A stretch of DNA of 11,378 bases. Source: Acinetobacter sp. WCHAc010034. Lineage in GTDB: Bacteria > Pseudomonadota > Gammaproteobacteria > Pseudomonadales > Moraxellaceae. The notes beneath the pieces are model-generated. The model did no database searches. It saw nothing but the letters and a program-made list of their open reading frames with translations, and was not told where the DNA came from. The DNA lies in the NCBI RefSeq assembly GCF_001696615.3, contig NZ_CP032273.1, positions 1 to 11,378 of the forward strand, read 5' to 3'. This document shows, in pieces, positions 4,981 to 10,346 of this stretch; positions within the stretch are counted from its first letter, which is position 1; the number at the start of each line of letters is the position of its first letter. The position numbers and the translations under genes are program-made.

Positions 4981-5406
4981 ATGGGAAGCGAATATTTTAT
5001 TATCGGAATGGACAGTAATGGTGCAGCAGCTAAAGAAGAAGTTTTAGAAATTTTTAGCCCTTATTGGACTGAAAAAGAAGAAAATTATTACTTTTTAGAC
5101 TATGGAAAAGAAATCCGTGAGGGATATATAGTCCATAATGAATGTCACTTTAATATAGACTTTTATGAAGATAATTTAGCTGTAAAAGGTGTAACAATAT
5201 TTAAGCCATGTAGTGATATTAAATTGGAAAAAGCTGTTTTCCAGTTAATACACCAATTTCCAATGATTGTGACTTATCCAGTGGAACCATTACTGGTAAT
5301 TACTGCAAATCAGAAATGTGTTGAAATTATCAAAGAAGAACATCCTGATTTATTACCTGATTTAACGATAGTGTCATCGTTTGAAGAATATAACAGTATT
5401 AGTTAA
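4981..5406 (+). CDS. Hypothetical 141-residue acidic cytoplasmic protein
   Basis: The start is an ATG after an AGAGAAAACA stretch that gives a weak ribosome binding site. The product is acidic, rich in Glu, Phe and Tyr, without signal peptide or membrane helices, and shows alternating strands and helices (for example EGYIVHNECHFNIDFYED, then LEKAVFQLIHQFPMIVTY). I recognise no family. Size, acidity and lack of catalytic motifs are typical of immunity proteins of polymorphic toxins, and the neighbouring module carries a DUF1963-like protein often found in the same role, but no toxin is present. The gene stands alone between pdif site 4, 30 bases upstream, and a degenerate pdif site after its terminator, so it is a one-gene module. 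Confidence 0.75.
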   Translation: MGSEYFIIGMDSNGAAAKEEVLEIFSPYWTEKEENYYFLDYGKEIREGYIVHNECHFNIDFYEDNLAVKGVTIFKPCSDIKLEKAVFQLIHQFPMIVTYPVEPLLVITANQKCVEIIKEEHPDLLPDLTIVSSFEEYNSIS

Positions 5407-5408
5407 AT

Positions 5409-5428
5409 GGGAGCTTAGCTCCCAATTT
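5409..5428 (+). terminator. Terminator next to degenerate pdif site 5
   Basis: GGGAGCT (5409-5415) pairs with AGCTCCC (5417-5423), followed by AATTTT. It ends the 141-residue gene and directly precedes the pdif-like sequence at 5430. Confidence 0.75.
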
Positions 5429-5429
5429 T

Positions 5430-5457
5430 GATTTCGATAAAGTTTATTATGTTGGCT
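5430..5457 (+). other. Degenerate pdif-like site 5 (C|D)
   Basis: The left arm reads GATTTCGATAA, the XerC consensus with one base deleted. The hexamer is AGTTTA and the right arm TTATGTTGGCT keeps the first seven bases of the XerD consensus. The position, between a terminator and the next gene, matches the other pdif sites. It is probably a decayed or poorly active site. Confidence 0.5.
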
Positions 5458-5533
5458 CTCACCAATATATCAAAAGAATTTAAAAATATTTGAGGATTAC
5501 ATCAATTTATTCTTAATATGACAGAACTAAAAA

Positions 5534-6127
5534 TCAGCATTGCCATAAAAACTTAGCAGTCTTACCTTCAGGGCAATCAAATAAGAATTCACAACCTCCG
5601 GCAAAATTCATGGCGGTTTCATACTCAGGACCTTCCTCTAATTGCGCAACAAAGCGCATATTCTGCTGACAACACTCACATTTTGGTGTTTCATCATCCT
5701 GAATCCAATTAGGCTGACCATGTAATTGCCCTAATATATCTCGTCCACCACGTTGCCAATTCGAGCGAGCGTCATCATACGTATCTGCTTCAATCTCTAA
5801 TATTACAGCGTTATATTCAGTTTCTCGCAATGTATTCTCAGCATCTATTGTAAACTCTTCCAATGAAGATAGTTCTGAAAGGATGATCACCTGATTTGCA
5901 CCACCATCTGGATCTTCATCCCCACACATACCCGGATCATTTTCACAAATAAAAATTAATTCTAAGCCTAAATCTGTTTTAATTTTTCCCATATATTTCA
6001 TATGCCCTTGGCATTCAGCACACATCGGCCAATCATAGGGCTGATCAATTACACGTATAGGTAATCCACCAAAATAAGTTTCGGTAAGTGCAACTTTAGT
6101 TGGCTCATTAATTAGTAATTTAATCAT
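5534..6127 (-). CDS. DUF1963/YwqG-like cysteine-rich protein
   Basis: The 197-residue product has the DUF1963 (YwqG-like) pattern: GGLP near residues 20-23, P-x-D/W-P-x-C-x-x-C (DWPMCAEC, C36 and C39) followed by GHMKYMGKI, a Cys-containing middle (C61, C68), and a second copy of the theme as LHGQPNWIQDDETPKC with C150 and C153, NMRFVAQLEEG and a closing Cys-rich tail. The paired cysteines suggest a bound metal. Molecular function is not established for the family; some members act as immunity proteins. It starts with ATG at 6127 with only a weak AAGG upstream. It lies alone between two decayed pdif-like sites, convergent with the 141-residue gene. Confidence 0.8.
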   Translation of the reverse strand: MIKLLINEPTKVALTETYFGGLPIRVIDQPYDWPMCAECQGHMKYMGKIKTDLGLELIFICENDPGMCGDEDPDGGANQVIILSELSSLEEFTIDAENTLRETEYNAVILEIEADTYDDARSNWQRGGRDILGQLHGQPNWIQDDETPKCECCQQNMRFVAQLEEGPEYETAMNFAGGCEFLFDCPEGKTAKFLWQC

Positions 6128-6292
6128 GAAAAAATAAAAACCTTATTCGTAAATAACGTAACAATCTAACTAAAAAATGAATTTAACAAAAATTATTTTT
6201 TTAATTGCAATGTTTCAAAAAGTCTCATAATAAATATTTAACACAATACCAAAGGGTTTCTTTAGGGTTCTGTCGTATTAAGAATTAAATCA

Positions 6293-6320
6293 ATTTAACA
6301 TAATGGCCCTAAGATTCGAT
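6293..6320 (-). other. Decayed pdif-like site 6 (D|C, XerD half intact)
   Basis: ATTTAACATAA (6293-6303) is a perfect XerD arm in D|C orientation, followed by TGGCCC and a poor XerC arm (TAAGATTCGAT). It lies in the 290-base gap between the DUF1963-like gene and the secreted-protein gene. That gap otherwise holds only A+T-rich sequence and a GTAGGAG/CTCCTAC stem at 6374-6396. Confidence 0.5.
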
Positions 6321-6373
6321 TTTATTCCCCATTGCTTGATGACATGGCTTTGATTCAGTATTTCAAGGAAACA

Positions 6374-6396
6374 GTAGGAGCCTGACGCACTCCTAC
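6374..6396 (-). terminator. Possible weak terminator of the secreted-protein gene
   Basis: GTAGGAG (6374-6380) and CTCCTAC (6390-6396) form a 7-bp stem downstream of the minus-strand stop at 6419. The tail on the minus strand is only weakly T-rich (TGTTTCC), so function is uncertain. Confidence 0.45.
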
Positions 6397-6418
6397 ATTG
6401 ACGCTTTAACTTAGAAAA

Positions 6419-7276
6419 TTACATATCTAGGCATATATCTGGCTGTCCACCCTTTGCCCTGATGGAGTTACTTTTTTCTGTAACTCTTATTCTATTATTT
6501 CTTAGGCTCTCGAAAACGGGTACTAGGTCGAGATCTTTAGTGTAAAAGTCTTGGTCAAGGATAAATCTCTTTTTTTGGTTTAAAAGCTTAATTTTCTTGC
6601 ATGTCAATTCCAAATCTTTTTTTGTATTTGCGAGAATATTTTCTTTCGTAACTTTTGTAATAATATCTGGATTTTCTGGGTCACGTCCCGAATGCAAACG
6701 AGAACGATGAGATGTGAGTGCAGCCATATTCTTATCCATATCTCGGATATTTTTTTGATATTCTTTTTGGCTCATTGCTGAAATTTTCTTATCTGTTTTT
6801 TCATTGGGTTCATGATATTCATTAATGTTTGTTGAATCTCTTACTAGGGATGGATGTGAGATTAAAGCCGAACTATTTTGACATAAATTATTTAGAGGGC
6901 TATTACTTTCATTTTTTTCAAGAAAACTATAAGGTGTTTCACCTGCATGAATTGTTTTTTCTTTGAGAGAACCATTCGAATTAAAAGATAAATAAGATTT
7001 GCTAATTTGTACTTTATTTTTACAATCTATCCAAATAACTCCTTCACCATAGTCACCAGCATTAATTTTATTACTTATTTTTTTGATAGCATTACCTTTA
7101 AGTTTAACTTCTTTATATTGCCGATAGTTATCTATATCTACAGGGACAAATGTTGTATCTGCCGTGTAGTGAATACCATTTACTGTTCCTAGTGAGATTG
7201 ATGCACTGAAAGCACTAAATGATGTTAAAGAAACTGATATGGTAAGTAACGACCTTATGATTTTAGCAATTATCAA
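6419..7276 (-). CDS. Secreted/periplasmic hypothetical protein with signal peptide
   Basis: The 285-residue frame opens with TTG at 7276, about nine bases after an AAGGGG ribosome binding site; no in-frame ATG offers a better start. Residues 1-25 form a clear Sec signal peptide (basic start, hydrophobic core LLTISVSLTSF, cleavage after AFSA). Residues about 26-110 look like a small beta domain ending in IDCKNKVQISKSYLSFNSNG, loosely like the surface-adhesin E-like domains of other gammaproteobacterial periplasmic proteins. The remainder is highly charged and helical (about 160-285) and unfamiliar. C85, C132, C226 and C282 may pair. It is the only exported protein in the window besides the membrane protein, and a strong terminator separates it from the toxin-antitoxin operon upstream. 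Its function is unknown. Confidence 0.75.
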   Translation of the reverse strand: MIIAKIIRSLLTISVSLTSFSAFSASISLGTVNGIHYTADTTFVPVDIDNYRQYKEVKLKGNAIKKISNKINAGDYGEGVIWIDCKNKVQISKSYLSFNSNGSLKEKTIHAGETPYSFLEKNESNSPLNNLCQNSSALISHPSLVRDSTNINEYHEPNEKTDKKISAMSQKEYQKNIRDMDKNMAALTSHRSRLHSGRDPENPDIITKVTKENILANTKKDLELTCKKIKLLNQKKRFILDQDFYTKDLDLVPVFESLRNNRIRVTEKSNSIRAKGGQPDICLDM

Positions 7277-7351
7277 AATTTTACCCCTTTAAAACTCTAT
7301 AAACAGTAGCTATGCCACACCCAGAAATTGGACAGGTCTAAGATTGAAGCC

Positions 7352-7380
7352 AAAAATGGGAGCCTTAAGCTCCCATTTTT
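7352..7380. terminator. Bidirectional terminator after the second toxin-antitoxin operon
   Basis: AAAAATGGGAGC (7352-7363) pairs perfectly with GCTCCCATTTTT (7369-7380) around the loop CTTAA. It lies just beyond the antitoxin stop (7392) on the minus strand and isolates the operon from the secreted-protein gene. Confidence 0.9.
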
Positions 7381-7391
7381 GCTAACTTTTT

Positions 7392-7673
7392 TTAAATTGC
7401 TAAGCGTAAATTCAGTGCTTTTACGACTTTAATAACAGTATCAAAGCTTGGGTTTACATCACCAGAAAGAGCTTTATAAAGACTTTCTCTGCCTAAACCT
7501 GTGTCTTTTGATAATTGAGCCATTCCTTTAGCTTTAGCGATATTGCCTAAAGCTTTTGCAATGAATGCTGCATCACCATTAGATTCTTCAATACATGCTT
7601 GTAGATAAGCTTGCATATCTTCTTCTGTTTTAAGGTGTTCAGCACTGTCCCATTTGCGAAGTTTAATAGCCAT
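7392..7673 (-). CDS. HigA-like addiction-module antidote protein
   Basis: The 93-residue product matches the 'addiction module antidote' group (HigA-like, the partner of COG3657-type toxins). After an N-terminal D-S-A-E-x-L motif and DMQAYLQACIEE, the HTH runs through KALGNIAKAKGMAQLSKDTG and LGRESLYKALSGD to NPSFDTVIKVVKAL. It starts with ATG one base after the toxin stop; its ribosome binding site GAGGAG lies inside the end of the toxin gene, so the two are translationally linked. It should neutralise the toxin and repress the shared promoter. A fragment of a homologous antitoxin lies upstream at 8200-8319. Confidence 0.92.
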   Translation of the reverse strand: MAIKLRKWDSAEHLKTEEDMQAYLQACIEESNGDAAFIAKALGNIAKAKGMAQLSKDTGLGRESLYKALSGDVNPSFDTVIKVVKALNLRLAI

Positions 7674-7674
7674 T

Positions 7675-7977
7675 TTACAGCTCCTCCTCTAAATCTTGTG
7701 CTAATTTCAGGGCAAGTTTTATATCTTTACTTTGAGTAGATTTGTCTCCACCAGCTAAGAGAATAACGATTCTTTGCCCTTGCTTGCAGTAATAAACTCG
7801 ATAGCCAGGTCCAAAGAAGAAACGTAATTCTGAGACACCTTCACCGACTGGTTCTGTATCTCCAAAGTTTCCATCTTCTACCCGATCAATTCGAACTTGT
7901 ATGCGTCTTCTTGCCTGTTGGTCTTTTAACTTGCTAAACCATTCATCAAAGACTTCAGTGGTATATATTGAGTACAT
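7675..7977 (-). CDS. RelE/ParE-family toxin (COG3657-like)
   Basis: From the ATG at 7977 the product has 100 residues and follows the short RelE-fold toxin pattern: F-x-x-W-F-x-x-L-x-D near the start, ARRRIQVRIDRVEDGNFGD, PVGEGVSELRF, a GPGYRVYY strand and VILLAGGDKSTQ before a C-terminal helix. This group inhibits growth, most likely by mRNA cleavage on the ribosome; activity is inferred. The frame is open upstream to a TTG at 8004, but that would run through the operator palindrome and promoter, so 7977 is preferred. A promoter with 17-bp spacing puts the transcript start near the ATG itself, suggesting a leaderless mRNA. It forms a two-gene operon with the antitoxin, one base apart. Confidence 0.92.
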   Translation of the reverse strand: MYSIYTTEVFDEWFSKLKDQQARRRIQVRIDRVEDGNFGDTEPVGEGVSELRFFFGPGYRVYYCKQGQRIVILLAGGDKSTQSKDIKLALKLAQDLEEEL

Positions 7978-7983
7978 AAGTAG

Positions 7984-8012
7984 AATGTATCCTACAGGAT
8001 ACAAATAAGCAA
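7984..8012 (-). promoter_or_regulatory. Promoter with embedded operator of the toxin-antitoxin operon
   Basis: On the minus strand TTGCTT (8007-8012) and TACATT (7984-7989) are spaced by exactly 17 bases. The palindrome GTATCC-4-GGATAC (7987-8002) fills most of the spacer and touches the -10 element. The expected transcription start is at or next to the ATG at 7977. Antitoxin binding here would block the promoter. Confidence 0.7.
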
Positions 8013-8174
8013 GATATTGACTTTAATTTTGAGTTCTAACATCATTGGCGTCAGTTTTCGAATGTAGTTTATTTTTGCAATTCCAGTTCTAAAACTTACA
8101 CCTTGTAAACCATCGAAATCTTTAAATTCTTTTGATATAAAATTATTTTTAATCAAAATCTTACGAGAAGCCAT
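7992..8174 (-). CDS. Doubtful 60-codon frame upstream of the toxin gene
   Basis: An ATG frame of 60 codons ends inside the operator palindrome of the toxin-antitoxin operon. No ribosome binding site is convincing and I recognise no domain (segments such as KILIKNNFISKEFKDFDGLQ). The frame is also open to a TTG at 8210, inside the antitoxin fragment. It may be the tail of a gene whose beginning was lost in the rearrangement that fused the two antitoxin remnants, or a chance frame. Confidence 0.25.
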   Translation of the reverse strand: MASRKILIKNNFISKEFKDFDGLQGVSFRTGIAKINYIRKLTPMMLELKIKVNILLICIL

Positions 8175-8199
8175 ATTAATAGGGTCAATAATTGCAGTT

Positions 8200-8319
8200 C
8201 TCTTTCGCAATTTGGGTCATTCCTCTTGCTTTGGCAATTACACCAAGTGCATGCGCTAATTCAGCAGGATCATTTTCTTCAAGAACCATATTGAGATACA
8301 TCACAATATCTTCTTCGTA
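8200..8319 (-). pseudogene. Remnant of a HigA-like antitoxin (internal fragment)
   Basis: On the minus strand, codons from 8319 to about 8200 read YEEDIVMYLNMVLEENDP, then ELAHALGVIAKARGMTQIAKE. This is clearly homologous to residues about 17-60 of the intact antitoxin at 7392-7673 (EEDMQAYLQACIEES... ALGNIAKAKGMAQLSKD). The homology stops abruptly at both ends, before the second HTH helix on one side and at 8319 on the other. There is no start and the frame meets a stop at once beyond the fragment. It is the leftover of a second toxin-antitoxin locus of the same family, not a duplicate of the intact one. Confidence 0.85.
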
Positions 8320-8471
8320 CGTGAGAAAACGGGCTTAACCCAAGCAGAATTCGCTGCACGTTTGCATATTAGCGCGAGACCCTACAAAACTGGGAACAAG
8401 GCCGTCGCTATCCAACTGGTCCTGCAGCGACTCTAATTCGCATTCTGGATGCCCATCCAACTCTGATCTAA
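8320..8471 (+). pseudogene. Frameshifted, 5'-truncated HigA2/NadS-type antitoxin
   Basis: On the plus strand the frame from 8320 reads REKTGLTQAEFAARLHIS, then shifts by one base near 8379. From there it continues as TLQNWEQGRRYPTGPAATLI and RILDAHPTLI to a TAA at 8469-8471. Together these match the HTH and tail of the intact antitoxin at 3825-4139 (LTQDQFAKILGVS, TLESWEQGVRRPSGAATSLI). The N-terminal half is missing, cut exactly where the oppositely oriented antitoxin fragment begins. A strong terminator 15 bases downstream (8487-8515) is probably the original one. Confidence 0.85.
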
Positions 8472-8486
8472 ATATTTTAGATAATA

Positions 8487-8515
8487 AAAAACCCCGGCAT
8501 CCTGCCGGGGTTTTT
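8487..8515. terminator. Strong bidirectional terminator
   Basis: AAAAACCCCGGCA (8487-8499) pairs with TGCCGGGGTTTTT (8503-8515) around a three-base loop. It follows the decayed antitoxin's stop codon and forms the inner edge of the right inverted repeat. Confidence 0.92.
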
Positions 8516-8831
8516 CGTATTGGTTCGCTCGGTATAACTCCTGTCGTACCTTACAGTCCTTGTGCGTATCGTTGTTCTTATTATTGTCTGGAACTTCCTG
8601 TTCTCCATGTCCCCATGATAGGAAATTGCAGCCAGGCCGCATAGGCGCAAAGGGCAGGAATTGCTGTGAGCATATGCGTACAAGGCCGGCTAAAAACTGT
8701 CCTCTTTTTATCCGCAGAAATTGCGGATAGTTTCCGAAGTGCAGGCATTGAGTTATCTGGGAAAAGTGGAAATATGAGCGTTTTTTGATCGATTTTATTG
8801 GCTGAAAGTGACAAATCTGTTCAATAAAAAG

Positions 8832-8858
8832 CCGACTTGTTTCAAAATCGGCTTTTTG
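8832..8858. terminator. Bidirectional terminator inside the right repeat
   Basis: An imperfect GCCGA(C/T)...ATCGGC stem is flanked by AAAAA on the left and TTTTT on the right, so it can act in both directions. It corresponds to 3089-3115 in the left copy. Confidence 0.7.
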
Positions 8859-8919
8859 GGCATTTTTTGATTGGTGTGAATTTTTTAAGTATCTGATATT
8901 TAAATTAATATACAAGTGT

Positions 8920-8947
8920 ACTTCGTATAACGCCCATTATGTTAAAT
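8920..8947 (+). other. pdif site 9 (C|D), right member of the inner inverted pair
   Basis: The XerC arm ACTTCGTATAA (8920-8930, one mismatch), hexamer CGCCCA and perfect XerD arm TTATGTTAAAT (8937-8947) are the exact reverse complement of 2994-3021. Homology to the left copy ends at the outer edge of the XerD arm. Confidence 0.92.
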
Positions 8948-8960
8948 GGAAATAATTATT

Positions 8961-9518
8961 TTAATTCGACCTATATTTACGATTATTCAATACGTTCATA
9001 AATATTAGTGTGATGAATACAATGAGGACATATTGCAAACTAAAAGCAATAGTAGAAATATAAGGATGTGCAAAACTTTTTAAGTAAGTAAGAGTATCGC
9101 CTTTACGCCATTCTTTGTATGGTTGAAGAGGTTCATCATTAATAATAAACCAAATTAGATTCATCAGGCCTAAAGTACAACAGAAAAATACAATGCCAAG
9201 CCAGCCACTGATAGACTGCTGGTTCTTATTTAATGTTGCATAATGCTGACGTATTTGTCTTACATATTTGGCGGGTAGTGGGTGTCTTAAATAATTAATA
9301 ACAATAAGGCCAATCACGAAAAAATTACATATTGCAAAATAGTCATTTAGAAACTTATGTTGGCTTGAAATCGAAGAGTCAATTGTGGTCGGGAATAAGC
9401 CCTGAAATGGGAAATCAAAACTGACTATGACTAATGCGATTGCAGTGGGTACAAGATGAAAATAATAAAAAGGTGCTGTAACATCTAAATAATATAAAAA
9501 AGCTGATTTTTTTTTCAT
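8961..9518 (-). CDS. Four-helix integral membrane protein, unknown function
   Basis: The 185-residue product has four predicted membrane segments: residues about 17-37 (YYFHLVPTAIALVIVSF), 58-78 (DYFAICNFFVIGLIVINYL), 104-127 (WLGIVFFCCTLGLMNLIWFI) and 151-176 (ISTIAFSLQYVLIVFITLIF). A basic start (MKKK) and a basic loop after helix 2 (RHPLPAKYVRQIRQHY) suggest a cytoplasmic N-terminus. I do not recognise the family and see no catalytic motif. The ATG at 9518 has no good ribosome binding site. The gene is alone between pdif sites at 8920 and 9551, so it is a complete one-gene module, mirroring the microprotein module on the other side. Confidence 0.8.
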   Translation of the reverse strand: MKKKSAFLYYLDVTAPFYYFHLVPTAIALVIVSFDFPFQGLFPTTIDSSISSQHKFLNDYFAICNFFVIGLIVINYLRHPLPAKYVRQIRQHYATLNKNQQSISGWLGIVFFCCTLGLMNLIWFIINDEPLQPYKEWRKGDTLTYLKSFAHPYISTIAFSLQYVLIVFITLIFMNVLNNRKYRSN

Positions 9519-9550
9519 AGTTTTTGGTGATTTCGTTTAAGTTTGTCTAA

Positions 9551-9578
9551 AATTAACATAATACGCGTTATACGAAAT
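9551..9578 (-). other. pdif site 10 (D|C), right member of the outer inverted pair
   Basis: Read on the plus strand: XerD arm AATTAACATAA (9551-9561, one mismatch), hexamer TACGCG, perfect XerC arm TTATACGAAAT (9568-9578). Its reverse complement differs from site 2 (2598-2625) by one outer base only. It marks the right limit of the accessory region, with replication genes beyond. Confidence 0.9.
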
Positions 9579-9614
9579 GCTTGAAATTTTCCTATAAGCA
9601 TCAATATCTTAGTC

Positions 9615-9653
9615 AAAGCCGTTCTAGGGTTCAGCGCACTGGAACGGCTTTTT
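9615..9653 (+). terminator. Terminator-like hairpin beyond the replication operon
   Basis: AAAGCCGTTC (9615-9624) pairs perfectly with GAACGGCTTT (9642-9651), loop 17 bases, with a T-run on the plus strand. It may shield the replication genes from plus-strand transcription out of the accessory region. T-richness on the minus strand is poor. Confidence 0.65.
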
Positions 9654-9685
9654 CATGATTATTCACGTTCCACGCCTATTCTTTG

Positions 9686-9707
9686 ATCAAAGTTCCACAA
9701 CTTTGAT
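9686..9707. terminator. Stem-loop after the replication DNA-binding gene
   Basis: ATCAAAGTT (9686-9694) and AACTTTGAT (9699-9707) pair perfectly around four bases. An overlapping palindrome CTTTGATCAAAG (9681-9692) gives an alternative fold. It lies 22 bases past the minus-strand stop at 9729. It could be a weak terminator or a binding site. Confidence 0.45.
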
Positions 9708-9728
9708 TAGTACATCTAAACAGATCAG

Positions 9729-10286
9729 TTAGCCATTCGGCAAGAAAAACCGGCTTAACCACCCTCTTTTCGGTTGCTCCGGTTCAACGTGCTCCGGCAC
9801 TGGAATGCGCTTATTTTCTGTTTCGACCGGAGTAGTCAATCCGTCATGTTTCGGCTCTGGTTCTGGTCGAGAATTTTCTGTCATTTCAGAATGAGTAGAA
9901 ACTTTACGTTCATCTAGCTCTGTCTTTGGTTGTTCAAGCTGACCTTTAAACTCAATTCTGTGGGTCAAATCTTCTATATGCTGCATCAAAGACTTTTCTC
10001 TTTGGTTGGCTAGATCTAACTGATTTTTGAGTAGAGAAATTTGATCTTTCAATACATTTTCAATCTCAGATTGAACACGTACTTGTACATCCTTCTGGGC
10101 GTGTTCAGTACGTGTACTGGACTGAACACCGATAGGATTACCATAGACCCTGATAAGTTCGGATAAATCTATAAGCCCATCATGAGCCCTTGATAATTCA
10201 CCATTTTTTATAGCTTCATATATTGTTGTTCGTGACTTTTTAAAAGCTTTACTTGCGTCCATGACGCTGAATTTTGTTGTGTTCAA
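9729..10286 (-). CDS. Plasmid replication DNA-binding protein (RepM partner)
   Basis: The 185-residue product has an N-terminal HTH (residues about 1-48, FSVMDASKAFKKSRTTIYEA then LIDLSELIRVYG), a polar coiled-coil stretch (about 65-115, repeated Leu/Gln/Glu heptads such as ISLLKNQLDLANQREKS) and a proline-rich linker ending in the tail PKRGWLSRFFLPNG. This layout is typical of the small protein encoded just downstream of repM in many Acinetobacter plasmids; it is thought to aid replication or copy control, but its precise role is not established. The start is a TTG at 10286 with GAGGGA upstream; the next ATG (10262) has no ribosome binding site and would cut into the HTH. It is 60 bases downstream of rep on the same strand, probably in one operon. 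Confidence 0.85.
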   Translation of the reverse strand: MNTTKFSVMDASKAFKKSRTTIYEAIKNGELSRAHDGLIDLSELIRVYGNPIGVQSSTRTEHAQKDVQVRVQSEIENVLKDQISLLKNQLDLANQREKSLMQHIEDLTHRIEFKGQLEQPKTELDERKVSTHSEMTENSRPEPEPKHDGLTTPVETENKRIPVPEHVEPEQPKRGWLSRFFLPNG

Positions 10287-10310
10287 TGTAATCCCTCAGT
10301 GCATGTACAA

Positions 10311-10330
10311 GGATGTTTAGATGAACATCC
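10311..10330 (-). promoter_or_regulatory. Small hairpin between rep and its partner gene
   Basis: GGATGTT (10311-10317) and AACATCC (10324-10330) pair perfectly around six bases in the 60-base intergenic gap. With no T-run it is more likely to modulate read-through or mRNA stability than to terminate (inference). Confidence 0.4.
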
Positions 10331-10346
10331 TACCTGAACATGAAGT

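Larger units (their letters stand above)
8487..8947. repeat. Long inverted repeat, right copy, headed by a pdif site
   Basis: The reverse complement of 8707-8947 matches 2994-3235 at close to nine bases in ten, with the pdif end identical for 50 bases. Similarity continues more weakly to the terminator: both copies contain related ACAGGA...TCCAG segments and end in ATACGAAAAA before their terminator cores. The strong terminator stem at 8832-8858 and the TATCCGCA/TGCGGATA hairpin at 8709-8729 are kept. Open frames across it (8433-8915) are not believed: most base differences between the copies would change the amino acid. Confidence 0.88.

Noticed and set aside
7007..7192. A 61-codon plus-strand frame inside the secreted-protein gene
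   Set aside because: Shadow frame of Phe/Ile/Tyr-rich composition within a well-supported minus-strand gene with signal peptide.
8510..8540. A further pdif site near TTTTTCGTATT and GGTATAAC
   Set aside because: Only a partial XerC-like arm is present; no XerD arm lies at the right spacing.
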